The notes: a model not told the origin generated them from the sequence alone. 64,000 nt of DNA from Fimbriimonadales bacterium (GCA_035559795.1 DATMAR010000002.1:1-64000); one strand, 5' to 3'. Counted from the stretch's first letter, positions 26,521-35,756 are shown. Numbers and translations are program-made.

Positions 26521-27129
26521 TTATGAGCCTCCCCCCGTTGCCTGTGATACAACTTCCTGCTCGAAAAACCCCTCTTTTTGGAGAATTTTTCGTAATTGTT
26601 CTAAGCAGCGGGCTCGAGTCGGTCCGATAGCGCCAACAGGCATCCCCGTCATTCGTGAGATTTCTTCGTAAGAAAGATTTTCACGCGAAAAAAGAACCTC
26701 TAAAAGTCTTTTACAACGGTCTGGAAGCGATCGAACTGCTGCCCATATCTTATCGCTTTCGAGTGCTTCAATTGCCATTTCTTCGGCGGAGCGCTCTTCC
26801 AACACCAGTAAATCTTCGAGGGTAATTTCCTCAGGGACTTCTCCTTGATGCTTCGAACCCAATCGTCTCACTCGCAAGGCTTCACGGGATGCGGTCACGG
26901 CTAACCACCTCGATAAAGCCTTCGGTTCGTTGATGTTTTGCATGTTTTGATATAAAGCGACAAACGTCGTTTGGAAAACATCGTTGCAATCTTCCGTTTG
27001 CAACCCCATTCGGGCAGGGATGGAGTACACGAGATTCTGGAAATGTTCGACTAATTTGTTCCAAGCCTTGTTGTCTCCACGCTTGGCACGTTCTAAGAGA
27101 ATCCCTACGTCGGAGAAGCGATCCTTCAA
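26521..27129 (-). CDS. ECF (sigma-70 family, group 4) sigma factor
   Basis: A 202-aa ECF sigma. Region 2 lies at about residues 20-90 ([46 protein letters not shown]), and region 4 at about 140-190 ([29 protein letters not shown]), the helix-turn-helix for the -35 element. The ATG overlaps the transketolase stop (ATGA) and the anti-sigma gene follows 5 nt after the stop, so it is the second gene of a five-gene coupled run. Its target promoters cannot be told from the window. Confidence 0.92.
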   Translation of the reverse strand: MKDRFSDVGILLERAKRGDNKAWNKLVEHFQNLVYSIPARMGLQTEDCNDVFQTTFVALYQNMQNINEPKALSRWLAVTASREALRVRRLGSKHQGEVPEEITLEDLLVLEERSAEEMAIEALESDKIWAAVRSLPDRCKRLLEVLFSRENLSYEEISRMTGMPVGAIGPTRARCLEQLRKILQKEGFFEQEVVSQATGGGS

Positions 27130-29114
27130 TCTAAGGAAGATTCTACTCTTTTCGCGTTGTCCTTTACGATTTCAGCGATTCTTTCCGGGGTTAGCCCGAA
27201 CTCTTTGTAAAGCCTTTCGTAAGGTGCGCTGGCTCCGAAACGGTCTAAACCTACGACGACTCCTTTATCTCCTACCCAGCGCTCCCAGCCTAATGTCGCT
27301 CCTGCCTCTACGCTCACGCGGTTTTTAATATGGGGGGGCAAGACGGTATCTCTGTATTCTTTTTCTTGTTTTGCGAATAAATCCCAACTGGGCATACTCA
27401 CGACCCTCACAGGAAACCCCTGTTCCCGAAGGAGCGCCTCCGCTTTCAAACAAATCTCGACTTCAGAACCCGTGCCGATGAGAATGGCTTCGGGGGGGGA
27501 TTCAGGTTCTTTTAGAATGTATGCACCGCGCATCGCGTCATCCGTATCCGGCGTGCATAACGAGACCTTTTGGCGGGTGAGAATAATCGCAGTCGGGGCG
27601 TCCAACGAGTTCAATGCAACTTTCCAGGCGCATTTCGTTTCGTTCGCATCCGCAGGTCGGAAAACCCTCATATTCGGTATCGCTCGCAAGGATGCGAGAT
27701 GTTCGATAGGTTGATGAGTCGGTCCGTCTTCACCTAACCCTATCGAGTCATGTGTAAAAACGAAAATAGAACCTAATTTCATCAACGCAGCCAAACGAAT
27801 CGTCGGACGCATATAGTCGCTAAAAATCAAAAACGTTCCTCCGAATGCGCGATATGCACCGTGGAGATTAATCCCGTTGATAATGCAACCCATCGCATGT
27901 TCTCTCACTCCGTAATGAATGTTGCGTCCTTCTCGTTTATCCACTTGAAAATCGGGATATTCCTGCAGAATCGTTTGGGTAGATTCCGATAAGTCCGCGC
28001 TCCCTCCGAGAAGTTCTGGCATTTTCGTGCAGATACTATTCAATATCTTCCCGCTCGCAGCGCGTGTCGCTAACGCAATTCCGCTATTCGGCTCTCCGAA
28101 TATAGGCAGATCTTTTTCCCAACATTCCGGTAAACGACACTCGAGTCTCCTAATTAAATCAGGATATTTTTGTAATTTATTTTCCGATTCGATTCGTTCT
28201 TTTCGATGTTTTTTCCCGATTTCTCGCATGTGTGCGAGTACTTCTTCCGGCACGTAAAATGGTGGCTCTTGTGGAATACCGAGAATCTCTTTTGCTTTTT
28301 TCACTTCCTCCGCCCCTAAAGCCGCTCCATGCGTTCTCGCTGTCCCCGCGAAACTCGGGCTGCCGAAACCGATTGTCGTGTGACAAATAATCAAACTCGG
28401 TTTTTTTCTCTCCTCTTTCGCTTTCACCAAACAAGCGTCCACTTCGTTCACATCCATTCCGTTGCATGTTTGGACATGCCAACCATAGGCTTGAAAACGC
28501 GCTGCGACATTTTCTGTAAATGCCAAATCGGTGCTACCGTCAATACTCACCCGATTGGAATCGTATAACGCAATCAAGTGACCTAACGCGAGATGACCTG
28601 CAATAGATGCAGCCTCGTGGCTTACCCCCTCCATCATGTCTCCATCGCTGCAAAGAACATAGGTGCGATGATTTACGGTTCCGGGAAATTCGTTGCGAAG
28701 TTTTTCTTCCGCAATTGCCATCCCAACTGCCATTCCGAAGCCTTGACCTAATGGACCGGTTGTTGCCTCCACGCCGGGAGTCAAACCATGTTCAGGATGC
28801 CCGGGTGTTTTGCTTCCCCATTGCCGAAAGTTTTTAATATCTTCGAGAGATAAATCGTAGCCTGTTAGATATAAAAGGCTGTAAAGGAGCATTGACCCGT
28901 GCCCTGCGCTCAGAATGAAACGGTCTCTATCGAACCAATGTGGCGCTTCGGGATCGTAGCGTAAGTGTCGCGCAAACAAAACGTAGCCTATCGCTGCTGC
29001 ACCCATTGGCATCCCTGGGTGTCCACACTTCGCCGCTTCCACAGCATCCATGCTGAGACCACGAATCGTGTTGATGGTGAGTTGCGCTATATCCGGGGAA
29101 GAAGATGTTCCCAT
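27126..29114 (-). CDS. tkt: Transketolase
   Basis: A thiamine-diphosphate enzyme of the pentose phosphate and Calvin-type carbon shuffles (662 aa, full length). The ThDP/Mg site is [57 protein letters not shown] and the catalytic [17 protein letters not shown] region are visible. Its stop overlaps the start of the ECF sigma gene, so this metabolic gene leads the sigma/CHAT operon, though an internal promoter for the sigma gene may exist inside tkt. Confidence 0.96.
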   Translation of the reverse strand: MGTSSSPDIAQLTINTIRGLSMDAVEAAKCGHPGMPMGAAAIGYVLFARHLRYDPEAPHWFDRDRFILSAGHGSMLLYSLLYLTGYDLSLEDIKNFRQWGSKTPGHPEHGLTPGVEATTGPLGQGFGMAVGMAIAEEKLRNEFPGTVNHRTYVLCSDGDMMEGVSHEAASIAGHLALGHLIALYDSNRVSIDGSTDLAFTENVAARFQAYGWHVQTCNGMDVNEVDACLVKAKEERKKPSLIICHTTIGFGSPSFAGTARTHGAALGAEEVKKAKEILGIPQEPPFYVPEEVLAHMREIGKKHRKERIESENKLQKYPDLIRRLECRLPECWEKDLPIFGEPNSGIALATRAASGKILNSICTKMPELLGGSADLSESTQTILQEYPDFQVDKREGRNIHYGVREHAMGCIINGINLHGAYRAFGGTFLIFSDYMRPTIRLAALMKLGSIFVFTHDSIGLGEDGPTHQPIEHLASLRAIPNMRVFRPADANETKCAWKVALNSLDAPTAIILTRQKVSLCTPDTDDAMRGAYILKEPESPPEAILIGTGSEVEICLKAEALLREQGFPVRVVSMPSWDLFAKQEKEYRDTVLPPHIKNRVSVEAGATLGWERWVGDKGVVVGLDRFGASAPYERLYKEFGLTPERIAEIVKDNAKRVESSLD

Positions 29115-29183
29115 GGAGGCTACTTATGCTACCTCCAATGAACCTTTCGCGGTATAACCGTGAGACACTCGAAGGAGGAAAAC

Positions 29184-29744
29184 ATGCGGAAAGTTACGAT
29201 AAGTACTTGTTGCTTTCTTTTTGTAGTTTCGATTGCCACAGCACAAACCGAGACCGAAAAGATGATGGAGATGGGAAAGCCCGGGAAATACCATAAAATC
29301 CTCGACTCGTTGGCTGGTGATTGGGATGTAGTAGTCAAATACAAAATGGAAGGAAAAGAACAAGAAGGGAAAGCTACCCTTCAATCGAAATGGATTTTAG
29401 ATGGCAGATTTCTTCAGCAAGAATACAAAAGCAATTTTATGGGCTCGCCTTTTACGGTAATCCAAATTCTTGGGTACGACAACCAAAATAACGAGCCTTT
29501 CGTGTTCCATATCAATAGCATGGAAACTGGCGCGCTTCATACCAAAGGAAAGATTTCAGAGGATGGCAAGGTGATTACCACTTCCGGTGAATTCATCGAT
29601 TCGACTGGCAAAAAGTCGAAACTGAAAATGGTTTTCACGATAAAAAGCAAGGATAAATTCACATTGGAATGGTTTCAGATGCAAGAGGGAAAGCCAGAAG
29701 AACGTATAGTAATTTTGGAGCACACGAAAAAAGCCTCACCTTGA
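29184..29744 (+). CDS. Secreted DUF1579-family protein
   Basis: A 186-aa exported protein with an N-terminal signal (MRKVTISTCCFLFVVSIATAQ) and a lipocalin-like beta-rich DUF1579 domain: LDSLAGDWDVVVKYKMEGKE, a WILDGRFLQQEY segment, and GYDNQNNEPFVFHINSMET. DUF1579 proteins are of unknown function, often periplasmic. The start is fixed by AAGGAGGAA 5 nt before the ATG; an earlier in-frame ATG (29160) lacks a ribosome site and would spoil the signal. It stands alone between divergent tkt and the quinone oxidoreductase gene. Confidence 0.85.
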   Translation: MRKVTISTCCFLFVVSIATAQTETEKMMEMGKPGKYHKILDSLAGDWDVVVKYKMEGKEQEGKATLQSKWILDGRFLQQEYKSNFMGSPFTVIQILGYDNQNNEPFVFHINSMETGALHTKGKISEDGKVITTSGEFIDSTGKKSKLKMVFTIKSKDKFTLEWFQMQEGKPEERIVILEHTKKASP

Positions 29745-29769
29745 TGAGGTGGAGATAGTAGATAACAGT

Positions 29770-29797
29770 TTGTTATCTCTAAATTCGACAGTAGCCT
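29770..29797 (+). promoter_or_regulatory. Promoter of the quinone oxidoreductase gene, leaderless arrangement
   Basis: TTGTTA (29770-29775), a 16-nt spacer and TAGCCT (29792-29797), ending 7 nt before the ATG at 29805. The same TTGTTA -35 appears before ispH. Confidence 0.45.
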
Positions 29798-29804
29798 CAA
29801 AAGC

Positions 29805-30758
29805 ATGAGAGCAATGGTTTTGCCTCGTTTCGGCGGTTCGGAGCTTTTCGAACTCCGTGAGGTCGAAAAGCCCAAACCGAGTTATGGCGAAGTGCTCGTA
29901 AAGGTGATTGCATCGGCGGTCAACCCCGTGGATGCGAAAATACGAGCGGGAGGTACTTGGGCAAAAATCGAACCTCCCGCCATCCTCGGATACGATGCCG
30001 CGGGAATTGTCGAAGAAGTCGGACCAGGAGTAAAAGATTTTCAGGCAGGTGACGAGGTGTATTACACTCCCGAAATCTTCGGGAACCCTCATGGCACGTA
30101 TGCAGAGTTCAATGTAGTTCCTGTTGCAATCGTCGCGAAAAAACCCAAAAATCTATCTTTCGAAGAAGCCTCAGCAATTCCCTTGGCGGGAGGCTCTGCG
30201 TGGGAAGCGATCGTGAGGCGCTTGCAAGTGCGCATCGGTGAAACGGTTCTTATCCACGGGGGGGCTGGAGGCGTAGGCTCCTTCGCAGTTCAGTTCGCGA
30301 AAGTTGCAGGCGCACGTGTACTCGCTACGGCGAGCGCTCACAACTTGACGTTTTTAAAGGAATTAGGAGCAGACGTCGCAATAGATTACAACTCCGAAGA
30401 CGTGACCGAAATCGCTCTCAAAGAAACGGATGGCGTTGGTGTTGACGCTGCTTTCGATATAGAAGGTCCGGATTTAGTTTCTCGTTGTTTGAGGGCTGTG
30501 CGCCCCTTCGGACGAATCGCAGCCATCCTCCCGCCACAGGGAGACTTAACGAGACTTTACATGAAAAACATTACACTTTATGGAGTTTTTCTAACGCGCG
30601 AACGAAAACGCCTCGACGAAATGCGTCCGCTTTTCGAACGTAAGCTCGTTCGACCCATTATAGATGTAGTTCTCCCCTTGGAAGAAGTAAAGAAAGCGCA
30701 CGATAGAATGGACACTCGCCACGGTCGTGGAAAAATCGTTCTCAAGATTGCGCAATGA
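29805..30758 (+). CDS. Zinc-less MDR-family NADPH:quinone oxidoreductase
   Basis: A medium-chain dehydrogenase of the quinone oxidoreductase type (317 aa): an N-terminal GroES-like domain (SAVNPVDAKIRAGG, LGYDAAGIVEEVGPGV) and a Rossmann domain with the nucleotide loop HGGAGGVGSFAVQFAK. The structural and catalytic zinc Cys residues of alcohol dehydrogenases are absent. It would reduce quinones or enones with NADPH. It is a monocistronic gene with a leaderless-type promoter; the GGAGG in the nucleotide loop is written with a G7 run. Confidence 0.9.
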   Translation: MRAMVLPRFGGSELFELREVEKPKPSYGEVLVKVIASAVNPVDAKIRAGGTWAKIEPPAILGYDAAGIVEEVGPGVKDFQAGDEVYYTPEIFGNPHGTYAEFNVVPVAIVAKKPKNLSFEEASAIPLAGGSAWEAIVRRLQVRIGETVLIHGGAGGVGSFAVQFAKVAGARVLATASAHNLTFLKELGADVAIDYNSEDVTEIALKETDGVGVDAAFDIEGPDLVSRCLRAVRPFGRIAAILPPQGDLTRLYMKNITLYGVFLTRERKRLDEMRPLFERKLVRPIIDVVLPLEEVKKAHDRMDTRHGRGKIVLKIAQ

Positions 30759-31080
30759 ATTCACATCTTTCTGCCCAAATTAATCCAAGGAAATAAAAAT
30801 CCCTAAAGAATCAAGCAAATAAAAATCTCTAAAGTAATCCGCTTCCCCTTCGAGCGAAGCGAAAAGGGGAACCTATGAGGAGGGGGTGAAATTCTTTTTC
30901 TTACCAATGATTTAGAAAATAATTTGAAAATCTATCTCTTCCTCTTGCTTACGCATGGGAAGCACGTTTATTTTTGAATATCACTCGAAATCGCGAATGA
31001 AATTCTTTGTTTTCTACATTTCACTCATGCTCCTCGTAGCAAGTGTTCTGGTAGAATTTCATCAGTCGTAGGAGAATTTT
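30759..31080. other. Intergenic region with direct and inverted repeats
   Basis: No gene was seen in these 322 nt. They hold an 18-nt direct repeat with one mismatch (30791-30808 and 30817-30834, AAATAAAAATCYCTAAAG) and a hairpin at 30843-30871 (TTCCCCTT / AAGGGGAA around CGAGCGAAGCGA). Near the end, TAGAAT is followed by a Shine-Dalgarno GTAGGAGAA just before the thiolase ATG. The hairpin shares its GAGCGAAGCGA core with one at 49.3 kb. Confidence 0.55.
30843..30871. repeat. Hairpin with GAGCGAAGCGA core
   Basis: Inverted repeats TTCCCCTT and AAGGGGAA flank CGAGCGAAGCGAA. It resembles the hairpin at 49296-49336, whose core is the complement CTCGCTTCGCTC between C- and G-runs, suggesting a second small dispersed palindrome family. 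Confidence 0.5.
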
Positions 31081-32265
31081 ATGAAGTCAACCGTAATTCT
31101 TTCCGGCGCACGAACCCCGATAGGCTCTTTCATGGGCTCTCTCTCCTCTTTATCCGCCCCGAAGTTAGGTGCGATAGCAATCAAAGGCGCCCTCGAGCGT
31201 GCGAAAGTACGACCCGAACAAGTGGACGAAGTCCTTATGGGCTGTGTTCTGCAGGGCGGTATCGGTCAAGCCCCCGCACGGCAAGCAGCAATCTTCGCTG
31301 GCATCCCTGAAAGTGTTCCCTGCACTACGGTCAACAAAGTTTGCGGCAGTGGGATGAAAACCGTGATGATGGCAGCACAGGCTATCGCTTATGGAGATGC
31401 AGAGATCATCGTTGCAGGAGGAATGGAGAGTATGAGTCAGACACCCTATGCTCTTCATAAAGCGAGAACCGGATATCGCATGGGTCATGGCGAATTGACC
31501 GACTTGATGATTTACGACGGTCTTTGGGATCCTTATAAGGACATTCACATGGGAAACGCAGGTGAGTTGTGTGCACGAGAATGCGGGATTCCAAGATCAC
31601 GACAAGACGAATATGCCGCAGAAAGTTATCGTCGTGCGCTCGCTGCACAAGCGGAATGCAGATTACAAGAAGAAATCGTTCCCGTGCAAGTTCCTCAGCG
31701 TAAAGGAGACCCGATTATCGTAGATACCGATGAGGAACCGGGACGAGGAAACATCGAAAAACTCCCCACATTACCTGCCGCATTCGAAAAAGAAGGCACG
31801 GTTACTGCTGGCAACGCGAGTAGCATCAACGATGCCGCTGCTGCATTGGTTGTCTGCTCAGAAGAAAAGGCTAATGAATTGGGCTTGAAACCAATGGCGC
31901 GCTACATCGCACATGCTCAGCATGCGCAAGCCCCTGAATGGTTCACTACTGCACCGGCTTTCGCAATACAAAAACTTTTAGAAAAAACAGGCAAAAAGAT
32001 TTCTGATATAGATTTATTCGAGGTAAACGAGGCATTCAGTGTCGTAGCGTTGGCAGTCGCCGATAAGGTCGGAATTCCTCACGATAAAATGAACGTGAAC
32101 GGAGGAGCCGTCGCATTAGGACATCCGATTGGAATGACAGGCACTCGCCTGATTTTGACACTCATGTACGAATTGAAACGACGCGGAGGCGGCATCGGCA
32201 TCGCAACACCTTGCATCGGTGGTGGCGAGGCAACCGCTGTAATGATCGAAGTCCAAAAATCATAG
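31081..32265 (+). CDS. Acetyl-CoA acetyltransferase (thiolase)
   Basis: Condenses or cleaves acetoacetyl-CoA (394 aa, typical). The nucleophilic Cys is in TVNKVCGSGMKTVM; the NEAFSVVALA His/Asn region, GGAVALGHPIGMTGTR and CIGGGEATAVMIE carry the remaining catalytic His and Cys. It fits biosynthetic thiolases (PhaA/AtoB type); beta-oxidation is possible, but no fatty-acid genes are adjacent. A good Shine-Dalgarno site (TAGGAGAA) sits 7 nt before the ATG. Confidence 0.94.
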   Translation: MKSTVILSGARTPIGSFMGSLSSLSAPKLGAIAIKGALERAKVRPEQVDEVLMGCVLQGGIGQAPARQAAIFAGIPESVPCTTVNKVCGSGMKTVMMAAQAIAYGDAEIIVAGGMESMSQTPYALHKARTGYRMGHGELTDLMIYDGLWDPYKDIHMGNAGELCARECGIPRSRQDEYAAESYRRALAAQAECRLQEEIVPVQVPQRKGDPIIVDTDEEPGRGNIEKLPTLPAAFEKEGTVTAGNASSINDAAAALVVCSEEKANELGLKPMARYIAHAQHAQAPEWFTTAPAFAIQKLLEKTGKKISDIDLFEVNEAFSVVALAVADKVGIPHDKMNVNGGAVALGHPIGMTGTRLILTLMYELKRRGGGIGIATPCIGGGEATAVMIEVQKS

Positions 32266-32284
32266 ACGAACTTTAGCGACTCAT

Positions 32285-32306
32285 TCGCGCCTTAGCGCGC
32301 TTCTAC
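32285..32306. repeat. Degenerate REP-like palindrome
   Basis: TTCGCGCCTTAGCGCGCTTCTAC matches the REP-like element ATCGCGCCTTACGGCGCTCCTAC with a few changes. It lies just after the thiolase gene. Confidence 0.4.
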
Positions 32307-32417
32307 TGTTGTTGACAAAATCACCCACCGACTTTAGCTTTGTTTGTAAAACAAAAATACAAACCGAAAAAAGTAACGCATAATGTAAAAAGTCAAGTGC
32401 CAAATTTGGAGGTAACT

Positions 32418-32813
32418 ATGCTCTCCAATCGATACTTCGTCCTATTACCTCTTGCTGCCCTCGTAATCCTCGTCGGATGCCAGCAGCAGCCTAAAACCGA
32501 AGAAACAACGTCTACCGCCCCAACAGCAGGCAAAGAAGCAGAAATAGACCTGAAAAAGCTCGTCGCAGAAAGAAAAAAACAGGCTATAAATGAAGGCAAA
32601 TACGAATGCTGTCTGAAACACCCATGCGACCAGTGTCTCATCAACATGGAAATGTGCCCTTGCGAAGAAAACGTGAAGGCAGGGAAAGAAGTCTGCCACG
32701 AGTGTAAAGGTGGCTGGATGGCTGGGGATGGTCACATGGAAGGCATCAAGCCGGAAGACGTTAAGGTAATGCCGCGAACGGGTCCCGAGATGGAACACGA
32801 TATGGAACATTAG
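32418..32813 (+). CDS. Cys-rich lipoprotein, probable metal binding
   Basis: A 131-aa lipoprotein (lipobox LVGC, about residue 21) whose C-terminal half has eight closely spaced Cys: CCLKHPCDQC, CPC and CHEC, then GWMAGDGHMEG and a His/Met-rich tail (EMEHDMEH). Such a pattern suggests a metal-binding fold (zinc, copper or Fe-S) on the outside of the cell, but I do not recognise a named family. The start is fixed by TTTGGAGGTAACT before the ATG at 32418; the longer in-frame reading from 32340 lacks a ribosome site. It is monocistronic, between the thiolase and thrS genes. Confidence 0.8.
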   Translation: MLSNRYFVLLPLAALVILVGCQQQPKTEETTSTAPTAGKEAEIDLKKLVAERKKQAINEGKYECCLKHPCDQCLINMEMCPCEENVKAGKEVCHECKGGWMAGDGHMEGIKPEDVKVMPRTGPEMEHDMEH

Positions 32814-32880
32814 TCAAAAAAATTTGGGTATAGTGATTGTTCTCGAGGAAAAACTAACTTGGGAACCGCATTTTTGAACT

Positions 32881-32926
32881 CGTGAAACCGCTCCGAGCAA
32901 ATTCCCTCTCGGAACCCTTTTTCACG
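32881..32926 (+). promoter_or_regulatory. Two-tier hairpin upstream of thrS
   Basis: Outer stem CGTGAAA (32881-32887) with TTTCACG (32920-32926) and inner stem CCGAG/CTCGG. It lies 70 nt before thrS and could be a leader structure, but no U-run follows and a -10 box closer to thrS would exclude it from the mRNA. It may instead end the upstream transcript or be chance. Confidence 0.3.
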
Positions 32927-32983
32927 TTTCTCAGCTCTATAAATCAATCGGATTCGGTTGCCTTGGTGTTTAGCCGTACACCC

Positions 32984-32989
32984 GATAAT
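32984..32989 (+). promoter_or_regulatory. thrS -10 hexamer, leaderless spacing
   Basis: GATAAT ends 8 nt before the thrS ATG, with CTTGGT about 16 nt upstream as a weak -35. There is no Shine-Dalgarno site. Confidence 0.4.
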
Positions 32990-32997
32990 TCAAAACC

Positions 32998-34743
32998 ATG
33001 AAAGTTCCATACGAACAAACACGTCTCTACGCTCTTCGCCATAGCGCGGCGCACCTCTTGGCTCAATCTGTGCTGCAACTCTATCCGAACGCTAAACTCG
33101 CTATCGGTCCTCCCATCGAGAATGGTTTTTATTACGACTTCGATTTCGGTGACGAAAAAATCAGCGAAGAGGACCTTCCGAAGATAGAAGCAAAAATGCG
33201 CGATAACGCGAAGCGCAATTTCCCTATCGTGCGCGAAGAGATGTCACGGGAAGAGGCAAAAAAACGCATCCTCGAATTACACCAAGACCCTTACAAACTC
33301 GAACTTCTCGAAGATATCCCCCCCAATGAGCCGATTACTTTTTACACGCAAGACGGCTTTACGGATTTATGTCGCGGTCCTCATGTGAAGTCCACGGGGG
33401 AAATCGAACATTTCAAACTTTTGAGCATCGCCGGTGCGTATTGGCGCGGAGATTCTAAAAACAAAATGCTCACGCGCATTTACGGAACGGCATTCGAAAC
33501 GAAAGAGGAATTAGAACAATTCCTTCATAACTTGGAAGAGGCAAAAAAGCGCGACCACCGCGTTTTGGGTCGCGAACTCGGTTTGTTTTTGTTTTCTCAA
33601 GAAATAGGCTCCGGTCTTCCTCTATGGCTTCCTAAAGGGGCGATTATCTGCGAGCAAATGACGAAATTCCTCAAAGAAGAGCAACGAAAAAGAGGATATC
33701 TGCCCGTCGTAACTCCGCACATCGCTAAAAAAGAATTGTTCGAGAAGTCGGGTCACCTCGTAACATACAAAGACAAGATGTTTCCCTTTATGGAACATGA
33801 AGATGGCGAGGTGTTCATTCTCAAGCCGATGAATTGTCCTTTTCACATCGAAATCTATCGCTCCGAATTGCGCAGTTATCGCGATTTACCGTTGCGTTTT
33901 GCCGAATTCGGAACGGTGTATCGCTTCGAGCAAAGCGGTGAATTAGCAGGGATGTTGCGCGTTAGAGGTTTCACACAAGACGATGCGCATCTTTTCGTGC
34001 GCACCGACCAACTTCTCGAAGAGTTCAAAGGCGTCGTAGAACTCACGATGACGGTTCTCCGAAAATTGGGTTTGCACGATTTTTCTGTGCGAATAGGAAC
34101 TCGAGACCCGAAAAGCAATAAATACATCGGTACGGACGAAAACTGGAAAGAGGCGGAAAGCGCAATCCTTCGCGCCTGCGATGAAATGAACCTCGATTAC
34201 GATGTAATGGAAGGCGAAGCCGCATTTTACGGTCCTAAATTGGATTTGATGATCAAGGATGCTTTGGGTCGTACCTGGCAGATGGGAACGGTGCAAGTGG
34301 ATTACAACTTGCCGGAACGCTTCGAATTGGAATACATCGGCGAAGACGGTAAACCTCATCGTCCCGTATTGATTCACCGAGCGCCATTCGGTTCTTTGGA
34401 GCGAATGGTGGGGCTACTCACGGAGCATTATGCTGGAGCATTTCCTTTCTGGCTTGCGCCTGTGCAGATTGCAATTTTGCCGATTACGGAGCGAAACGTC
34501 AGGTATGCAAACGAGGTTCGCGACAAACTTCATTCTACGCACCCGGACTGGCGAATAGAAGTAGACGATTCGAACGAACGCTTAGGCAAAAAGATTGCCG
34601 TACATCAAGCGCAGAAAGTTCCCTACATGTTGATTGTGGGAGACAAAGACGAGCAAAACCGAACGGTCAGCCCACGTTCTCGTGAGAAAGGGGATTTAGG
34701 AGCGAAAAGTTTAGAGGAATTCGAAGAACTCGTAGAATGTTGA
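32998..34743 (+). CDS. thrS: Threonyl-tRNA synthetase lacking the TGS domain
   Basis: A class II synthetase charging tRNA-Thr. At 581 aa it is about 60 shorter than the usual bacterial enzyme because the N-terminal TGS domain is missing: the protein begins directly with the editing/SAD domain (LRHSAAHLLAQSV with the HxxxH pair, then CRGPHV). The catalytic core has the zinc ligands in MNCPFH and the DDAH and LIHRAPFGSLERM segments, and the anticodon-binding domain occupies the last 100 residues. A leaderless-type -10 box 8 nt before the ATG supports this as the true start. Confidence 0.93.
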   Translation: MKVPYEQTRLYALRHSAAHLLAQSVLQLYPNAKLAIGPPIENGFYYDFDFGDEKISEEDLPKIEAKMRDNAKRNFPIVREEMSREEAKKRILELHQDPYKLELLEDIPPNEPITFYTQDGFTDLCRGPHVKSTGEIEHFKLLSIAGAYWRGDSKNKMLTRIYGTAFETKEELEQFLHNLEEAKKRDHRVLGRELGLFLFSQEIGSGLPLWLPKGAIICEQMTKFLKEEQRKRGYLPVVTPHIAKKELFEKSGHLVTYKDKMFPFMEHEDGEVFILKPMNCPFHIEIYRSELRSYRDLPLRFAEFGTVYRFEQSGELAGMLRVRGFTQDDAHLFVRTDQLLEEFKGVVELTMTVLRKLGLHDFSVRIGTRDPKSNKYIGTDENWKEAESAILRACDEMNLDYDVMEGEAAFYGPKLDLMIKDALGRTWQMGTVQVDYNLPERFELEYIGEDGKPHRPVLIHRAPFGSLERMVGLLTEHYAGAFPFWLAPVQIAILPITERNVRYANEVRDKLHSTHPDWRIEVDDSNERLGKKIAVHQAQKVPYMLIVGDKDEQNRTVSPRSREKGDLGAKSLEEFEELVEC

Positions 34744-34805
34744 TTGCTGCTTAATCTCATTGGGGATATTTCCCCGAAATTCTAATCGACTATTTCAAGA
34801 TAAAT

Positions 34806-35756
34806 TTAAGATACAACACTCTTTTCTGCCATCGCAATCAAATCTCGGGGGGGGATGAAGGTAACGTTTTCATGAACTGTCGTCAACACCTCGACTGTCG
34901 CATCTTCGTTAGACTCCAAAAACACACCGATAATCTTTTCCACTAATTCTTCCGGAGTCGAAGCGCCCGAAGTGATGCCAATCACCGGATAATCCTTCTT
35001 CCACTCCTCCAAAATCTCTTCGGGCTCTATCAATAAAAAGGCTGGAACGCCATAAGACTCCGCAACTTCTCTCAAACGATTCGAATTGCTGCTCGTTTTG
35101 CTCCCCACCACTAGCACCAAATCGCTCTTTTCCGCCAACAACTTCACCGCTTTTTGCCGATTCGTCGTTGCATAACAAATGTCTTCTTTATCAGGCGTTT
35201 CCAAATGCGGAAAACGTTTCTTCAAAACATTCATGATTCTTTCGACTTCGTCCACGCTTAATGTTGTCTGCGTCAAAACGGCTAACTTCCCGTTTTGCAC
35301 TTCGACATTCTCTGCCTCTTCCACGCTGTCCACCAAAACGATTCGCTCGGGAGCCTCTCCCATAGTCCCTTCCGCTTCTACATGCCCACGATGACCGATG
35401 TAAAGCATTTGATAACCCAACCTCGCATAACGTTGCGCTTCTCGATGCACTTTCGTTACTAAAGGACACGTTGCATCGATTACTTTTAGATTTCTATCAG
35501 CCGCCTGTCTTCGTATTTCAGGGCTAACCCCGTGCGCGCTGAACACGACTGTAGAGCCTTCTGGTATTTCCTCGATATCCTCGACGAAAATCACTCCTCT
35601 TTTTTCGAAATTTCGAACCACGTGCTCGTTGTGGACTATTGCATGACGAACGTACAAAGGCGAACCATAAACCTGTAAGGAAAGGTCTACGACTTCGATA
35701 GCATAAGCAACCCCAGCACAAAATCCACGGGGTGAGGCAAGAAGAATTTTTTGCAC
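34806..35756 (-). CDS. ispH: 4-hydroxy-3-methylbut-2-enyl diphosphate reductase
   Basis: The last enzyme of the MEP isoprenoid pathway, a 4Fe-4S protein making IPP and DMAPP (316 aa). The three cluster Cys are in ASPRGFCAGV, DATCPLVTKVH and EDICYATTNRQ; AHGVSP, the VVGSKTSSNSNRL region and GITSGASTPEELV complete the family motifs. The start is a GTG at 35756. Instead of a Shine-Dalgarno site it has a promoter whose -10 ends 9 nt upstream, so the mRNA is probably leaderless. Confidence 0.95.
   Translation of the reverse strand: MQKILLASPRGFCAGVAYAIEVVDLSLQVYGSPLYVRHAIVHNEHVVRNFEKRGVIFVEDIEEIPEGSTVVFSAHGVSPEIRRQAADRNLKVIDATCPLVTKVHREAQRYARLGYQMLYIGHRGHVEAEGTMGEAPERIVLVDSVEEAENVEVQNGKLAVLTQTTLSVDEVERIMNVLKKRFPHLETPDKEDICYATTNRQKAVKLLAEKSDLVLVVGSKTSSNSNRLREVAESYGVPAFLLIEPEEILEEWKKDYPVIGITSGASTPEELVEKIIGVFLESNEDATVEVLTTVHENVTFIPPRDLIAMAEKSVVS

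Noticed and set aside
22103-27129. Type III-E CRISPR locus around the TPR-CHAT gene
   Set aside because: No gRAMP/Cas7-11, Csx30, Cas1 or repeat array is present; only the TPR-CHAT and sigma parts resemble it.
32862-32869. GGAACCGC upstream of thrS, resembling a T-box core
   Set aside because: It does not match the T-box consensus well, no specifier or terminator/antiterminator pair follows, and a -10 box closer to thrS suggests a leaderless transcript.
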